A DNA stretch of 64,000 nucleotides from an uncultured Saprospiraceae bacterium (lineage in GTDB: Bacteria > Bacteroidota > Bacteroidia > Chitinophagales > Saprospiraceae). The translations under genes were made by a program, and so were the position numbers. This document shows positions 51,475 to 60,861 of this stretch, in pieces (position 1 is the stretch's first letter; each line of letters starts with the position of its first letter). The stretch lies in the NCBI GenBank assembly GCA_938016265.1, contig CALLWB010000027.1, positions 62,001-126,000 of the forward strand, given 5' to 3'. The notes under the pieces are model-generated. The model saw nothing but the letters and a program-made list of their open reading frames with translations. It was not told the origin of the DNA and did no database searches.

Positions 51475-52395
51475 CTAGACCCCTGACGTCAAAACATCCT
51501 TAAGTGCATTAAGCAGTAATGGATGCTTAAACTTGAATCCACTGTCAAGTATTTTTTGAGCAGACACCCGATTGCTGTCCAAGACCACCGCAGACATTTC
51601 GCCCATGGCCAATCGAATGACAAACTCGGGTGTTGGGAGAATCAAGGCAGAAATGCCCATTGCTTTTGGAATGGTTTGAATGAATTCTTTGTTGGGGACT
51701 GGGTTGGGGGCGACGCCGTTGTAGATGCCGGATAGTTGCTCTTTTTCTAAGGCATACACAAACATTTGGCACATGTCTTCTATGTGAATCCAGGGGTAAT
51801 ACGCGCTGCCGTCACCGAAGTAGCTTCCTGTTTTTGCTTTGAAGGAAAGCATCATTTTTTCTAGTGCCCCACCTTTGGAAGACAAGACGATCCCAACGCG
51901 GATAATAGCGAGTCTTGATACCAACGGTTCTAGTTCTTTGGCGGCGTTTTCCCATAGGACACAACAGTGACTTTTGAAGTCTTTGTCTCCTTGTGGTGGC
52001 GGATCGGTTTCTTTGAGCCATTTGTCTCCTGTATTGCCGTAGAATCCGACAGCAGACGCAGACACGAATGTTTTAAGAGGAGTAGGCCGGTTGGCGATGT
52101 GCTTTTTGAGGAGTTGCAGGCTGTGGGTTCTGCTTTCGATCATCTCTTTTTTATAGGCGGTTGACCATCGTTTTTGGACAAGACTTGCTCCGGCGAGGTG
52201 GATGATTGCATCTGCTTTTTCGATAACTCCTTCTTCTATGAATTGTTCTTTTATATCCCATTTATAGGCAGGAAATTCTGCTTTGGGGTTACCTTTTCTA
52301 CTTAAATGGAATACATTGTATCCTTTTGATTTGAGTAGCCGACTTAAATGTAGGCCGATCAAACCTGTTCCACCTGTGATTAATATAGATTTCAT
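51475..52395 (-). CDS. TIGR01777-family NAD(P)-dependent epimerase (YfcH-like)
   Basis: The protein has 306 residues. A Rossmann start 'ILITGGTGLIGLHLSRLLKSKG' (4-25 in outline), an 'IHLAGASLVQKRW' segment and a 'Y-x3-K'-like region with 'ASAVGFYGNTG' place it in the extended SDR/epimerase group. The C-terminal 'LDSNRVSAQKILDSGFKFKHP' belongs to DUF1731, typical of TIGR01777 proteins (E. coli YfcH). Activity is unknown. It is cytoplasmic and stands alone on the minus strand, converging with ftsH. Confidence 0.9.
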   Translation of the reverse strand: MKSILITGGTGLIGLHLSRLLKSKGYNVFHLSRKGNPKAEFPAYKWDIKEQFIEEGVIEKADAIIHLAGASLVQKRWSTAYKKEMIESRTHSLQLLKKHIANRPTPLKTFVSASAVGFYGNTGDKWLKETDPPPQGDKDFKSHCCVLWENAAKELEPLVSRLAIIRVGIVLSSKGGALEKMMLSFKAKTGSYFGDGSAYYPWIHIEDMCQMFVYALEKEQLSGIYNGVAPNPVPNKEFIQTIPKAMGISALILPTPEFVIRLAMGEMSAVVLDSNRVSAQKILDSGFKFKHPLLLNALKDVLTSGV

Positions 52396-52634
52396 TTAAA
52401 ATTAATTCATTAGGAGTTGTGCTATTGTAAATAGGATTTTGCTATCTTGGTTCTAACGTTTAAACCTAAATATAGTTTACGCTTCTTTCGAAAGAACGGA
52501 AATTTAGGATTAATAATAAGAATCTTCTATAATATCAATAGTTTGTATTTATTTTGCATTAATTCTGAATTTGTACTTGCAAACAAAGAATCGACTATGA
52601 CCAATTCCAATATTTATTAAATTAACTAAAAACT

Positions 52635-54413
52635 ATGACCACCATTCCTAAAATTTTTAGTCTGATAGGCGGTGCCTTTTTATGTTCACTTTTTTTGTTT
52701 CCTGCTTGTAAAAACGCCGATAGTGGAGGAGGCGTCGGAGACACCAAATATGAAAACAAAGTCGTCCAGTATTGCTCTATAGATCCGAAGCAACTTACCC
52801 CTTATAACATGAACGATGCGAATGCACGAATCATGGTCCATAGGACACATCAGTCATTGATTCAGTTAGACATGACTACTTACGAGTTGGTGCCTGTATT
52901 GGCTAAAAAAAGACCAGTAATATCGACGGTAGATGGAAAAGTGCAGTTAAGTATGGAAATACGAGAGGAAGCAAAATGGGATAATGGGAAACCAATAACC
53001 GGTGAAGATGTTGCCTTTTCCTTAAAAATGATGAAAGTTCCAAAATTGGATAACGCATCGTTGAAACCTTACTTCGAATATATCGAGGACATTGAAATTG
53101 ACAAGGAAAACCCAAAGAAATTTATCTTGAAATGTGGGAAACCATACATGGGAATGGAAGCTGCATTGACCTCTTTTCAAATCATCCCAGCGTATATCTA
53201 CGACAAAGAAAATCGATTAAGTACTTATACTGTCAATCAATTGGCGACAGGTGGGGAAAAACTGAAAAGTGATAAAACATTGGATCAGGTAGCAGAAAAC
53301 TATAACTCCGCAAAATTTCAGCGGGAAGTAATGGTCGGTTCAGGACCTTATGAATATGTAAGCTGGGAAACGAACCAACGTGTAATCTTTAAACTTAAGA
53401 AGGACTGGTGGGGACACAAATTTAAGTCGGAGCACCACTGGTTTGATGCTAAAGCAGAGGAGATTGTATATGAGGTAATCACTGACCCAACTACAGCAGT
53501 AGTCGCCTTAAAAGGAGAAAAGATTGATGCGATGTATCGAATTTCTCCCAGGATATTTGTAGAAGACCTACAGAAGTCGGAGAACTGGAACAAAAAATTT
53601 ACGCCCCATACTCCACCTCAATTTCTTTATTCTTACTTCGGGATAAATACCAGAAATCCTAAATTTAAGGACGTGAGAACAAGAAAAGCACTTCGATTGA
53701 TAATGGACATTGACCAGTATGAAGAAACAGTATTTTACGGGATGTCAGAAAGGGTGACCTCTTTTATCCATCCTTTAAAAACGAAATTTATCAATAAAAA
53801 TCTGAAATTGTATAACCAGGATTTGGACGGCGCTCGTAAGTTGTTGGCAGAAGCTGGGTGGAAAGATACGGACGGTAATGGGATCGTTGATATAGAGATA
53901 GATGGCGAACGGGTCGACTTTACCATTGATTTTATTTATCCGAATTCTGCTAAAACCAGTGAGCAAGGAGTATTGATGTATCAGGAGTTTTGCAAAAAAG
54001 TTGGTATCAAACTCAACGCCCTCCCTGTTGAATTTTCGGTAATGTTGGATAAAACAAAACAGCATAAATTTGAAATGTACTTTGGTATTTGGTCTTCTTC
54101 TCCTTTAGAAAGTGATCCTAAGCAAATTTGGCATTCCGCTTCCTACAATGGAGGTAGCAATTATGTTGGTTTTGGAAACCCTAAAAGCGATGATCTTATT
54201 GAAAAACTGAGAGCGGAACTCGACGAAAATAAACGTGCGGTATACTACAAAGAATTGCAACAAATCATAGATGATGAGGTCCCTTACATTTTCTTGGCGG
54301 CCACTAAAAATAGAGTGGCTATTCACAAAAAATTCTTGAACGCTAAAGCAACAGGTATCAATCCTGGGTTTTACGCTCCTGGATTGCAAGTGGTCAATGC
54401 GATAGCCAACTAG
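52635..54413 (+). CDS. ABC transporter solute-binding lipoprotein (SBP_bac_5, peptide type), paralog 1
   Basis: The protein has 592 residues with a lipobox (LFLFPAC, Cys25). It belongs to the cluster C (OppA/DppA-like) binding proteins: 'VVQYCSIDPKQLTPYN' resembles the early segment, 'LVPVLAKKRPV', 'AKWDNGKPITGEDVAFSL', 'VGSGPYEYVSWETNQ', and 'IWSSSPLESDPKQIWHSA' follow. It binds peptides or another large solute and hands it to the permeases. A close paralog is at 55933. A sigma/anti-sigma pair stands between them. No ATPase is in the window. A terminator separates it from the sigma gene. Confidence 0.9.
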   Translation: MTTIPKIFSLIGGAFLCSLFLFPACKNADSGGGVGDTKYENKVVQYCSIDPKQLTPYNMNDANARIMVHRTHQSLIQLDMTTYELVPVLAKKRPVISTVDGKVQLSMEIREEAKWDNGKPITGEDVAFSLKMMKVPKLDNASLKPYFEYIEDIEIDKENPKKFILKCGKPYMGMEAALTSFQIIPAYIYDKENRLSTYTVNQLATGGEKLKSDKTLDQVAENYNSAKFQREVMVGSGPYEYVSWETNQRVIFKLKKDWWGHKFKSEHHWFDAKAEEIVYEVITDPTTAVVALKGEKIDAMYRISPRIFVEDLQKSENWNKKFTPHTPPQFLYSYFGINTRNPKFKDVRTRKALRLIMDIDQYEETVFYGMSERVTSFIHPLKTKFINKNLKLYNQDLDGARKLLAEAGWKDTDGNGIVDIEIDGERVDFTIDFIYPNSAKTSEQGVLMYQEFCKKVGIKLNALPVEFSVMLDKTKQHKFEMYFGIWSSSPLESDPKQIWHSASYNGGSNYVGFGNPKSDDLIEKLRAELDENKRAVYYKELQQIIDDEVPYIFLAATKNRVAIHKKFLNAKATGINPGFYAPGLQVVNAIAN

Positions 54414-54437
54414 TAGCTGTTTAAATAAAAGTTATTG

Positions 54438-54492
54438 AATGCTTTAAATGCAAATTCGGTTGATTCCGGGATGTGTTTAAAGCATTTTTTTA
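54438..54492 (+). terminator. terminator after the first solute-binding protein
   Basis: AATGCTTTAAA (54438-54448) pairs perfectly with TTTAAAGCATT (54476-54486), followed by a T-run. The loop is long (27 bases). It ends the first binding-protein transcript before the sigma gene. Confidence 0.7.
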
Positions 54493-54679
54493 TTTAGGTA
54501 TTCAAACAAATTTATTTTCCAGCAATGAAATTCGCAAACTAACCACCCAGAATCTACCGCCCATTCCAATAAATACCATTAATTAAAAGTTAATAATAAA
54601 AATAAACTCCTTCTACGTGTTACCTTTTGTATCTTAATAGTATTAAGAATAAAAAATGATAGAATTGTAATAACTACGA

Positions 54680-55267
54680 ATGGCATTGCTCGAAGACAAA
54701 ATATTAATAAAGCAACTAGGCTCACTCGACACGATGAAAGTGAATGAGGCGTCCGCACATTTGTATACCAAACATTACAATTATATCAGCAAGTTTGTAT
54801 GCGATAATAGTGGTTCTGTATATGATGCGGAGGACGTTTGGCAGGAGACCATGCTGGCATTTCGTCAGCAACTTACCACGCAAAAGATCACCGCCGAAAA
54901 ACTCGAATGTAAATTGACCACCTATCTGTATGCGATTGGACGTAACATTTGGTTGAAAGCACTTCGTCAGAAAAAAAGGACAACAAGCATTACGCTAGAA
55001 CATCAGGCACTCCCTTCAAAACAAAAGGAAATGCTAAGCGTACTAGTAGACAAGGAGCGGAAAAATTTGATCAAATCCTTGATCGACCAACTGGATGCGG
55101 ACTCTAAAGAGGTGCTTGTCTATTTTTACTTTAGGCGATGGTCAATGGAATCGATTGCTAGCGAAATGGGCTATGCCAGCGAACAGGTAGCTAAAAACAA
55201 GTTGTGTAAGGCAAGGAAAAAATTAAAACAACTGGTAAAGTTGAAATATAATAAACAAGATTTTTAA
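54680..55267 (+). CDS. ECF-type RNA polymerase sigma factor
   Basis: The protein has 195 residues. Region 2 shows 'SAHLYTKHYNYISKFVCDN' and 'DAEDVWQETMLAFRQQL', region 3 is short, and region 4 has 'LDADSKEVLVYFYFRRWSMESIASEMGYASEQVAKNKLCKARKKLKQL', a helix-turn-helix with the typical 'K-x-x-L-x-x-A-R-K-K-L' tail. It redirects RNA polymerase to specific promoters. The stop is 11 bases from the next gene, a small anti-sigma-like protein. It lies between two peptide-binding proteins, so it might control them. Confidence 0.88.
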   Translation: MALLEDKILIKQLGSLDTMKVNEASAHLYTKHYNYISKFVCDNSGSVYDAEDVWQETMLAFRQQLTTQKITAEKLECKLTTYLYAIGRNIWLKALRQKKRTTSITLEHQALPSKQKEMLSVLVDKERKNLIKSLIDQLDADSKEVLVYFYFRRWSMESIASEMGYASEQVAKNKLCKARKKLKQLVKLKYNKQDF

Positions 55268-55278
55268 TAGGAATAGGG

Positions 55279-55746
55279 ATGAAAGATTGTAATGAACATA
55301 ACGACCAAGAAGGATTGATGCTTGATTTTCTGCTAGGAAGACTCAACCCTGAATTGACAGAAAAATTGGAAGACGAACTAGAAGCAAACCCCAGCCTTCA
55401 GGAAGAACTAGCGTTTGAAGCTAATCTGTTGGCAGCACTCACCGAATATGTAGAAGAAAGTACTCCTCCAGCACAAAAAGTAGCTAAAAAATCAGGAATT
55501 AAAAGAATGCTCCTTACGGTATCGACCATCGCTGCCATGTTCTTTTTTGCGGTTGTCGGAATCAATGAATCGTTCGCACCAGATAAAAGCAATGCACCTT
55601 CCATAGTGAAGAATAATAATATATCTTCAGGGATACAATCCTATCTAATAATCACAGATTTTGGGTACGATCAAGTCATCCAGTCTTTTTCCCCAAATTT
55701 TATAAAACCTTCATGGTTTGAACTCAAGAACGGAGTCTCCAGCTAG
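55279..55746 (+). CDS. putative anti-sigma factor, single membrane segment
   Basis: The protein has 155 residues. The N-terminal part is acidic and helical ('LLGRLNPELTEKLEDELEANPSLQEELAFEANLL', the pattern of cytoplasmic anti-sigma domains in which the 'l-g-l---e---e--l--dp-l--el' motif recurs). One membrane segment follows (about 75-95, 'MLLTVSTIAAMFFFAVVGI'), then a short periplasmic tail. Position directly after an ECF sigma gene supports the anti-sigma role. It has no zinc motif. Signal and cleavage mechanism unknown. Confidence 0.72.
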   Translation: MKDCNEHNDQEGLMLDFLLGRLNPELTEKLEDELEANPSLQEELAFEANLLAALTEYVEESTPPAQKVAKKSGIKRMLLTVSTIAAMFFFAVVGINESFAPDKSNAPSIVKNNNISSGIQSYLIITDFGYDQVIQSFSPNFIKPSWFELKNGVSS

Positions 55747-55858
55747 TGATTTTTAACTATATGTAAGGAGAACCCACAACTTCTTAATTGGTAATTTACA
55801 GTAAGTCAGTAGTTTATGCGTGTTTGGTGTGGTGCATTATGGGCTTGTAATATATGTC

Positions 55859-55889
55859 TTTGTAAACCAATAATTTCTTGCTAATTTTA
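55859..55889 (+). promoter_or_regulatory. promoter of the second solute-binding protein
   Basis: TTTG (55859-55862), a 19-base spacer and TAATTTTA (55882-55889; one mismatch from TAnnTTTG) match the housekeeping consensus, 43 bases before ATG 55933. It is not visibly an ECF-type promoter. Confidence 0.55.
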
Positions 55890-55932
55890 GGGCTCTTTTA
55901 ATAACACATTAACTCACAAAATAATTCACCAA

Positions 55933-57726
55933 ATGTCCATGTTTAATAAATCATTTTTTGGCCTACTTGCCTTTAGTGCCCTATTTTTGGCAAGTTGCGG
56001 GTCAGACTCCGCTACTCAAGGAGAAGGAGGTGCTTCTGATGCGTCTTACCAGAATCGTGTCATCATGCATGCCCTTTCAGATCCTGAAGAACTGACTCCC
56101 TTGAATGCAAACGATAATGGAGCCACAATGATTTTGACGCAGACACATTCGACCTTGATCCATATCGATTTCAAAACGACAGAGATTGTACCTGTTTTGA
56201 TCAAAGAACGACCAAAATTTACCAAAAATGCAGATGGTACCCTCGATATGGATATGGAGATTCGACCAGAAGCCGTTTGGGATGATGGGACTCCGATCAC
56301 AGGAAAGGACATAGCATTCACTTTTAAGGTGCTCAAAAACCCTGAAACAAACAGTAAATCACTAAAGCCTTATTTTGATAAGGTGATGGATGTTGAAATT
56401 GATAAAGAAAATCCAAAGAAATTTAAAGTACTCTATGCTGAGCCTTACCACGCTATCGAGTCGGCCTATTCCGATTTGTTTATCCTTCAGGACAAAGCGT
56501 ACGATCCTGATGGGTTGATGGCTGGTTTTACAGTAAATCAATTGTATAAAGATGCAAAAGGACCAAAGAAGTTGGCTAAAAATGATAAAATCAAAGATTT
56601 TGCTAAGCAATATAATGGGCCTAAATATCAAAGAGAATTTGTCTCTGGTTCAGGACCTTATAAGTTCACAAAGTGGGAAACCAACCAACGGGTAAAGCTT
56701 AACCTGAAAAAAGACTGGTGGGGGCATAAACTCAAAAACTTCAATCATCGTTTTGAAGCCAACGTAGAAGAGCTAGTCTTTGAAAGTGTCAATGATCTTT
56801 CTACTGCTGTCGTAGCACTGAAAGGTGGCAAACTTGATGCTATGTACGGCATCCCTCCAAAAGACTTCGTGACGGATCTGCGGAAATCTGAAAAATTTGG
56901 AAATTCATTTAATACATTTACTCCACCGTTGTATTCTTATGATTACATGTGTTTCAACATGCGGTTAGAGAAGTTTCAGGATGTGCGTGTTCGAAAAGCA
57001 TTGTCGCACATTATGAATGTGGATCAGTTGATTGAATCTTACTGCTACGGTTTAGGTGTTCAGGTAGCTGGATTTATTCATCCTGACATCAAATCACGCC
57101 TAAATGAAAATGTAAAACCTTACGCCTATGATCTGGGTGCCGCAAAGAAGTTGCTTGCTGAAGCAGGATGGAAAGACACAAATGGCAACGGCATCGTCGA
57201 TAACCTTGTAGACGGAGAGCGGGAAGACATGATCATAAAGTTGAATTACAATAATGGTAATGCTCGTCGTGAACGCGCTTGCCTGATTTTCCAAGAAGCT
57301 GCCAGAAAGGCAGGAGTGAAAGTGGAAATTGTACCTAAAGAATGGGCCGTAATGCTTCAAGATAATAAAGTACACAAGTTTGAAATGTTTGTCATGGGTT
57401 GGATTTCCTCTCCATTGGAAAGTGATCCTAAGCAAATCTGGCACACAAGTTCTGCAAATGAGGAAGGTTCTAACTATTCTAATTTTGGTACTCCTGAAAG
57501 TGATCAGCTGATTGAAGACCTAAGAACTGAAATGGATGATCAAAAACGCTTTGCTTTATACAAGAGATTGCAACAGATCATCCATGATGAAGCTCCTTAT
57601 ATCTTCTTGTTGGCACAAAAAGAACGTATAGCAATACATAAGAAATACGCGAATTCTTATGGTTCAGGTATTCGTCCCGGTTATTGGGCTCCTGGATTTC
57701 AAGTTAATACACCTACACCGAACTAA
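55933..57726 (+). CDS. ABC transporter solute-binding lipoprotein (SBP_bac_5, peptide type), paralog 2
   Basis: The protein has 597 residues with a lipobox (LFLASC, Cys22). It shares with the paralog at 52635 the segments 'LTPLNANDNGATM' (LTPYNMNDANARI there), 'EAVWDDGTPITGKDIAFTF', 'SGSGPYKFTKWETNQR' and 'GWISSPLESDPKQIWHTS'. It is probably the binding protein for the two permeases just downstream. The ligand is unknown, but it could be a peptide or a siderophore. The two paralogs may have different ligands or different regulation. A strong terminator follows. Confidence 0.9.
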   Translation: MSMFNKSFFGLLAFSALFLASCGSDSATQGEGGASDASYQNRVIMHALSDPEELTPLNANDNGATMILTQTHSTLIHIDFKTTEIVPVLIKERPKFTKNADGTLDMDMEIRPEAVWDDGTPITGKDIAFTFKVLKNPETNSKSLKPYFDKVMDVEIDKENPKKFKVLYAEPYHAIESAYSDLFILQDKAYDPDGLMAGFTVNQLYKDAKGPKKLAKNDKIKDFAKQYNGPKYQREFVSGSGPYKFTKWETNQRVKLNLKKDWWGHKLKNFNHRFEANVEELVFESVNDLSTAVVALKGGKLDAMYGIPPKDFVTDLRKSEKFGNSFNTFTPPLYSYDYMCFNMRLEKFQDVRVRKALSHIMNVDQLIESYCYGLGVQVAGFIHPDIKSRLNENVKPYAYDLGAAKKLLAEAGWKDTNGNGIVDNLVDGEREDMIIKLNYNNGNARRERACLIFQEAARKAGVKVEIVPKEWAVMLQDNKVHKFEMFVMGWISSPLESDPKQIWHTSSANEEGSNYSNFGTPESDQLIEDLRTEMDDQKRFALYKRLQQIIHDEAPYIFLLAQKERIAIHKKYANSYGSGIRPGYWAPGFQVNTPTPN

Positions 57727-57747
57727 TCATACCAAAAAGAATATTAA

Positions 57748-57791
57748 AATAAAAGAACGTCAAGTCAACACCGAGGTGACGTTCTTTTATT
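57748..57791 (+). terminator. strong hairpin terminator after the second solute-binding protein
   Basis: A perfect 15-bp stem (AATAAAAGAACGTCA / TGACGTTCTTTTATT) with a 14-base loop ends in T-rich sequence. It lies 50 bases before the first permease gene, so the permeases might need read-through or their own promoter. Confidence 0.75.
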
Positions 57792-57841
57792 CCTAACCAA
57801 AAGTTTAGCGGAGTCGCTCCTTATTAAATACTACACCCACT

Positions 57842-59236
57842 ATGTTTGGATACATCATAAAGAGAATACTGATATTCATACCTACCCTTATCGTTATTTC
57901 CATCGTTATATTTATGCTAAGCGTTGTCGCACCAGGTGATCCTGTGGAGAAAATGCTTGGTGCCACCCCGGAAGGAGATCCAATACCTGCGGAGGCTTAC
58001 AATGCGGAACGGAAAAAGCTAGGTATGGATTTGCCTGTTTTTTATTTTGCAATGAGCTCTAAAGCTTATCCGGATACCTTATACAGAATTCCTAAAAAAG
58101 CACATCGTGAAAACTTGACTCGATTGATCAATGACTATGGGAATTGGCCAGAAGTTGATGGTTTTTACAAAACGGCAAAGAAACTGGAAGGGGCAATTTA
58201 TGATGTTGAGAAAGACTCTGTCAACCCGGGAGCGCTCATCAAAATCAAACAAAATTTAAGTAATCTCTTTATCCGGTATGAAGACAAAGACATCAATAAA
58301 GCATTTGATAAAATGTTGCCTCATATTGAGTCAACGCCTTCTACCGCAACGCTCTTGCCATTATACAAGGAGACAAAAACTGCTTACAATACCGTAAAAA
58401 GCAAGGCTACTACATGGAAAAACTATGTCCCCTCCTTCATCTGGTACGGCTTTAATAATCAATACCACAATTGGGCTAAAAATTTTGTAAGAGGTGACTT
58501 CGGCCGGTCTTATGAAGACAAGCGGCCTATCGCAGATAAGGTTGGTGACTATATGTACTGGACAATGATACTGAGTCTGATCTCCATCTGTTTGACCTAT
58601 ATCATGGCAGTACCTTTAGGGGTGTTTTCTGCTCGAAAGAAAGGAACAAAAACAGATGGCGTACTCACCACAATTCTCTTTTTACTATACTCGCTCCCTA
58701 GTTTTTGGGTAGCGACGTTGTTGATCACTTTCCTTTGTCAACCGGATTACCTCGATTGGTTTCCACCTTACGGTCTTGGAGATATAGAGGGCAAGGGATT
58801 CTTTGAGTCGCTTGGTATTCGGGCCTATCACTTGGTGTTGCCGCTATTTTGCTGGACGTACGGCAGTCTTGCCTTTTTGTCTCGTCAGATGCGAGGAGGA
58901 ATGTTGTCGGTGCTTCGCCAAGATTATGTGCGGACTGCCCGTGCAAAAGGATTGTCTGAGAATAAAGTGATCTGGAAACACGCTTTTAGAAACTCCTTAT
59001 TACCAGTAATAACGCTTTTCGCGAATGTTTTTCCGTTGATGATTTCGGGTTCGATCGTGATTGAGCTAATTTTTACCATTCCTGGAATGGGACGCATGTT
59101 AATTGAAGCGATTCGATATCCTGACCATCCGGTAGTATTTACCGTGGTTATGTTATCTGCTTTGTTGACGATGGTCGGTTATCTGGTGGCAGATATTCTG
59201 TACGCCTTAGTAGATCCTAGAATTACTTTCAAGTAA
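57842..59236 (+). CDS. ABC transporter permease, DppB/OppB-like, with large periplasmic insertion
   Basis: The protein has 464 residues, whereas typical DppB proteins have about 310-340. The start 'MFGYIIKRILIFIPTLIVISIVIF' and the C-terminal part ('VPLGVFSARKKGTKTDG', the EAA loop in 'YVRTARAKGLSENKVIWKHAFRNSLLPVI') are normal. Between 'KKLGMDLPVFYFAM' (about 60-74) and 'NFVRGDFGRSYEDKRP' (about 216-231) lies an extra segment of about 130 mostly helical residues, predicted to lie outside the membrane. It forms the inner-membrane channel with the next gene product. The insertion may contact the binding proteins. Confidence 0.88.
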   Translation: MFGYIIKRILIFIPTLIVISIVIFMLSVVAPGDPVEKMLGATPEGDPIPAEAYNAERKKLGMDLPVFYFAMSSKAYPDTLYRIPKKAHRENLTRLINDYGNWPEVDGFYKTAKKLEGAIYDVEKDSVNPGALIKIKQNLSNLFIRYEDKDINKAFDKMLPHIESTPSTATLLPLYKETKTAYNTVKSKATTWKNYVPSFIWYGFNNQYHNWAKNFVRGDFGRSYEDKRPIADKVGDYMYWTMILSLISICLTYIMAVPLGVFSARKKGTKTDGVLTTILFLLYSLPSFWVATLLITFLCQPDYLDWFPPYGLGDIEGKGFFESLGIRAYHLVLPLFCWTYGSLAFLSRQMRGGMLSVLRQDYVRTARAKGLSENKVIWKHAFRNSLLPVITLFANVFPLMISGSIVIELIFTIPGMGRMLIEAIRYPDHPVVFTVVMLSALLTMVGYLVADILYALVDPRITFK

Positions 59237-59284
59237 TCGAATTCATCAAGAAATCCATTAACTAATACTCTTAATCATCATATA

Positions 59285-60592
59285 ATGTCGGCCAAAAACA
59301 AGGAATCAGCACAACCATCAGAAAATCAAAGCCTTAGCTATTGGGAATATGTAACTCGTCAATTTAAGAAAAACAAAAGGGCGTTGTATTCGCTTTATGC
59401 GGTTATATTCTTAGCATTTATAGCAGTGTTTGCAGACTTTATTGCCAACGAAAAACCTATTGTCGCAAAGTATAAAGGTTCGGTTTCTTTTCCAGTGTTA
59501 AAAGGATACGCGGTAGATTTGGGCCTTGCTCAATGGCCTACCCACTACCAAAACATTGATTGGAAAAAAGATATTGAATACGACTTTGCCATTTTTCCAC
59601 CAATTCCTTATTTACCAAACAACCTAGATTTCGCTTGTCGATTTTGCGATCCACTAAAAGATCAGGGGATAAAAACTCGTTGGAGGCATTGGTTGGGGAC
59701 GGACGATATTGGCAGGGATGTAATGGCTGGGATGATCCATGGTACTAGAATTGCCTTTATGGTTGGTATTGTGGCCATGTTTTTTGCTTGTATTATTGGA
59801 CTGACGCTTGGTTCTCTGGCTGGGTTTTTTGGAGATTCAGAACTCAAAGTTTCAAGAATACGATTGATAATTACCTTTATCGCTTCCTTCTTTGCCTTCT
59901 TCTATGCCTTCTATGTTCGATCGTACAGCATTTCGGATGCTTTTTCAGAAGGAGCTGGAGCGGTAGGCTGGCAATTGCTGGTTGGTCTTTTTATCTTTTT
60001 TGCATTGATTGCGTTAGCAAACCTACTTGTCATTCCGCTTAAGAAAATACCAGCCCTTGCTAAAAAAGTGACTATTCCATTAGATATTATCGTTACCCGA
60101 TTGATTGAGGTCGTCGTCTCTGTACCTTCTTTAGTTTTAATCTTAGCAGTAATTGCTGTGGTAGAACCTTCTATTTTCTGGGTAATGGCAGTTATCGGTC
60201 TAGTACGCTGGACAGGAATCGCCCGATTTATCCGAGCAGAACTTCTCAGAGTCCGTCGATTAGAATATATTGAAGCTTCTACAGCACTCGGATTTTCCAG
60301 AATGCGCGCGATGTTTAAGCATGCTATTCCCAATGCATTATCTCCTGTATTTATTACGATAGCTTTTGGTATTGCTTCTGCTATACTTGTAGAGTCCTTT
60401 CTGTCCTTTTTAGGGATTGGAGTGCCTCCTGAAGTGATTACGTGGGGTAAACTGCTAAATACTGCCAGAAGTGCTCCTGCAGCCTGGTGGATGGCTGTAT
60501 TCCCAGGGTTTGCCATCTTTATTACGGTAACACTGTTTAATTTGATTGGGGAAGGTTTGACAGACGCGCTTGATCCTAGGTTGAAGCAGTAG
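59285..60592 (+). CDS. ABC transporter permease, DppC/OppC-like, with extra membrane segments
   Basis: The protein has 435 residues, against about 290-340 usual. The standard parts are the N-terminal helix, 'LGTDDIGRDVMAGMIHGTRIAF' and the EAA loop ('FIRAELLRVRRLEYIEASTALGFSRMRAMFKHAIPNALSP'). Two features are added. The first periplasmic loop is long (about 55-125, with 'IPYLPNNLDFACRFCDP'). About 85 residues carrying two extra hydrophobic segments (about 200-220 and 236-254) are inserted between 'GFFGDSELKVSRIR' and 'TRLIEVVVSVPSLVL'. It pairs with the preceding permease. No ATPase genes follow, so these must be encoded elsewhere. Confidence 0.88.
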   Translation: MSAKNKESAQPSENQSLSYWEYVTRQFKKNKRALYSLYAVIFLAFIAVFADFIANEKPIVAKYKGSVSFPVLKGYAVDLGLAQWPTHYQNIDWKKDIEYDFAIFPPIPYLPNNLDFACRFCDPLKDQGIKTRWRHWLGTDDIGRDVMAGMIHGTRIAFMVGIVAMFFACIIGLTLGSLAGFFGDSELKVSRIRLIITFIASFFAFFYAFYVRSYSISDAFSEGAGAVGWQLLVGLFIFFALIALANLLVIPLKKIPALAKKVTIPLDIIVTRLIEVVVSVPSLVLILAVIAVVEPSIFWVMAVIGLVRWTGIARFIRAELLRVRRLEYIEASTALGFSRMRAMFKHAIPNALSPVFITIAFGIASAILVESFLSFLGIGVPPEVITWGKLLNTARSAPAAWWMAVFPGFAIFITVTLFNLIGEGLTDALDPRLKQ

Positions 60593-60598
60593 GAGATA

Positions 60599-60640
60599 GG
60601 AATGCGAGAATGCTTGAAGGAGTGAATGCGAAATATTGTA
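60599..60640 (+). repeat. dispersed intergenic repeat, copy 5
   Basis: GGAATGCGAGAATGCTTGAAGG and the following AGTGAATGCGAAATATT contain the GAATGCG/AGAATGC words of the family, directly after the permease gene. Confidence 0.35.
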
Positions 60641-60861
60641 TCGTACTTACTTTGTAAAGCGCTAATGCGTCCTAAATTTACTGGTTGTTTCGCCCCTCAA
60701 TGGGTTGGATCAGTTGGCAGTTTGTTTACAGAAAACATCGCCTTCTCGGGGCCATCACTTTTTGAACTGCCGAAAGTCGGACCACATTCAAAACTCTATG
60801 CAATCGTGAGGGAATCTATCCCTTCTACTTGCTAGCAACTGCGTGCTACTTTTACCAAAAT

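Noticed and set aside
60626-60835. 69-residue ORF after the permease gene
   Set aside because: No protein character, no promoter, and partial overlap with the dispersed repeat.
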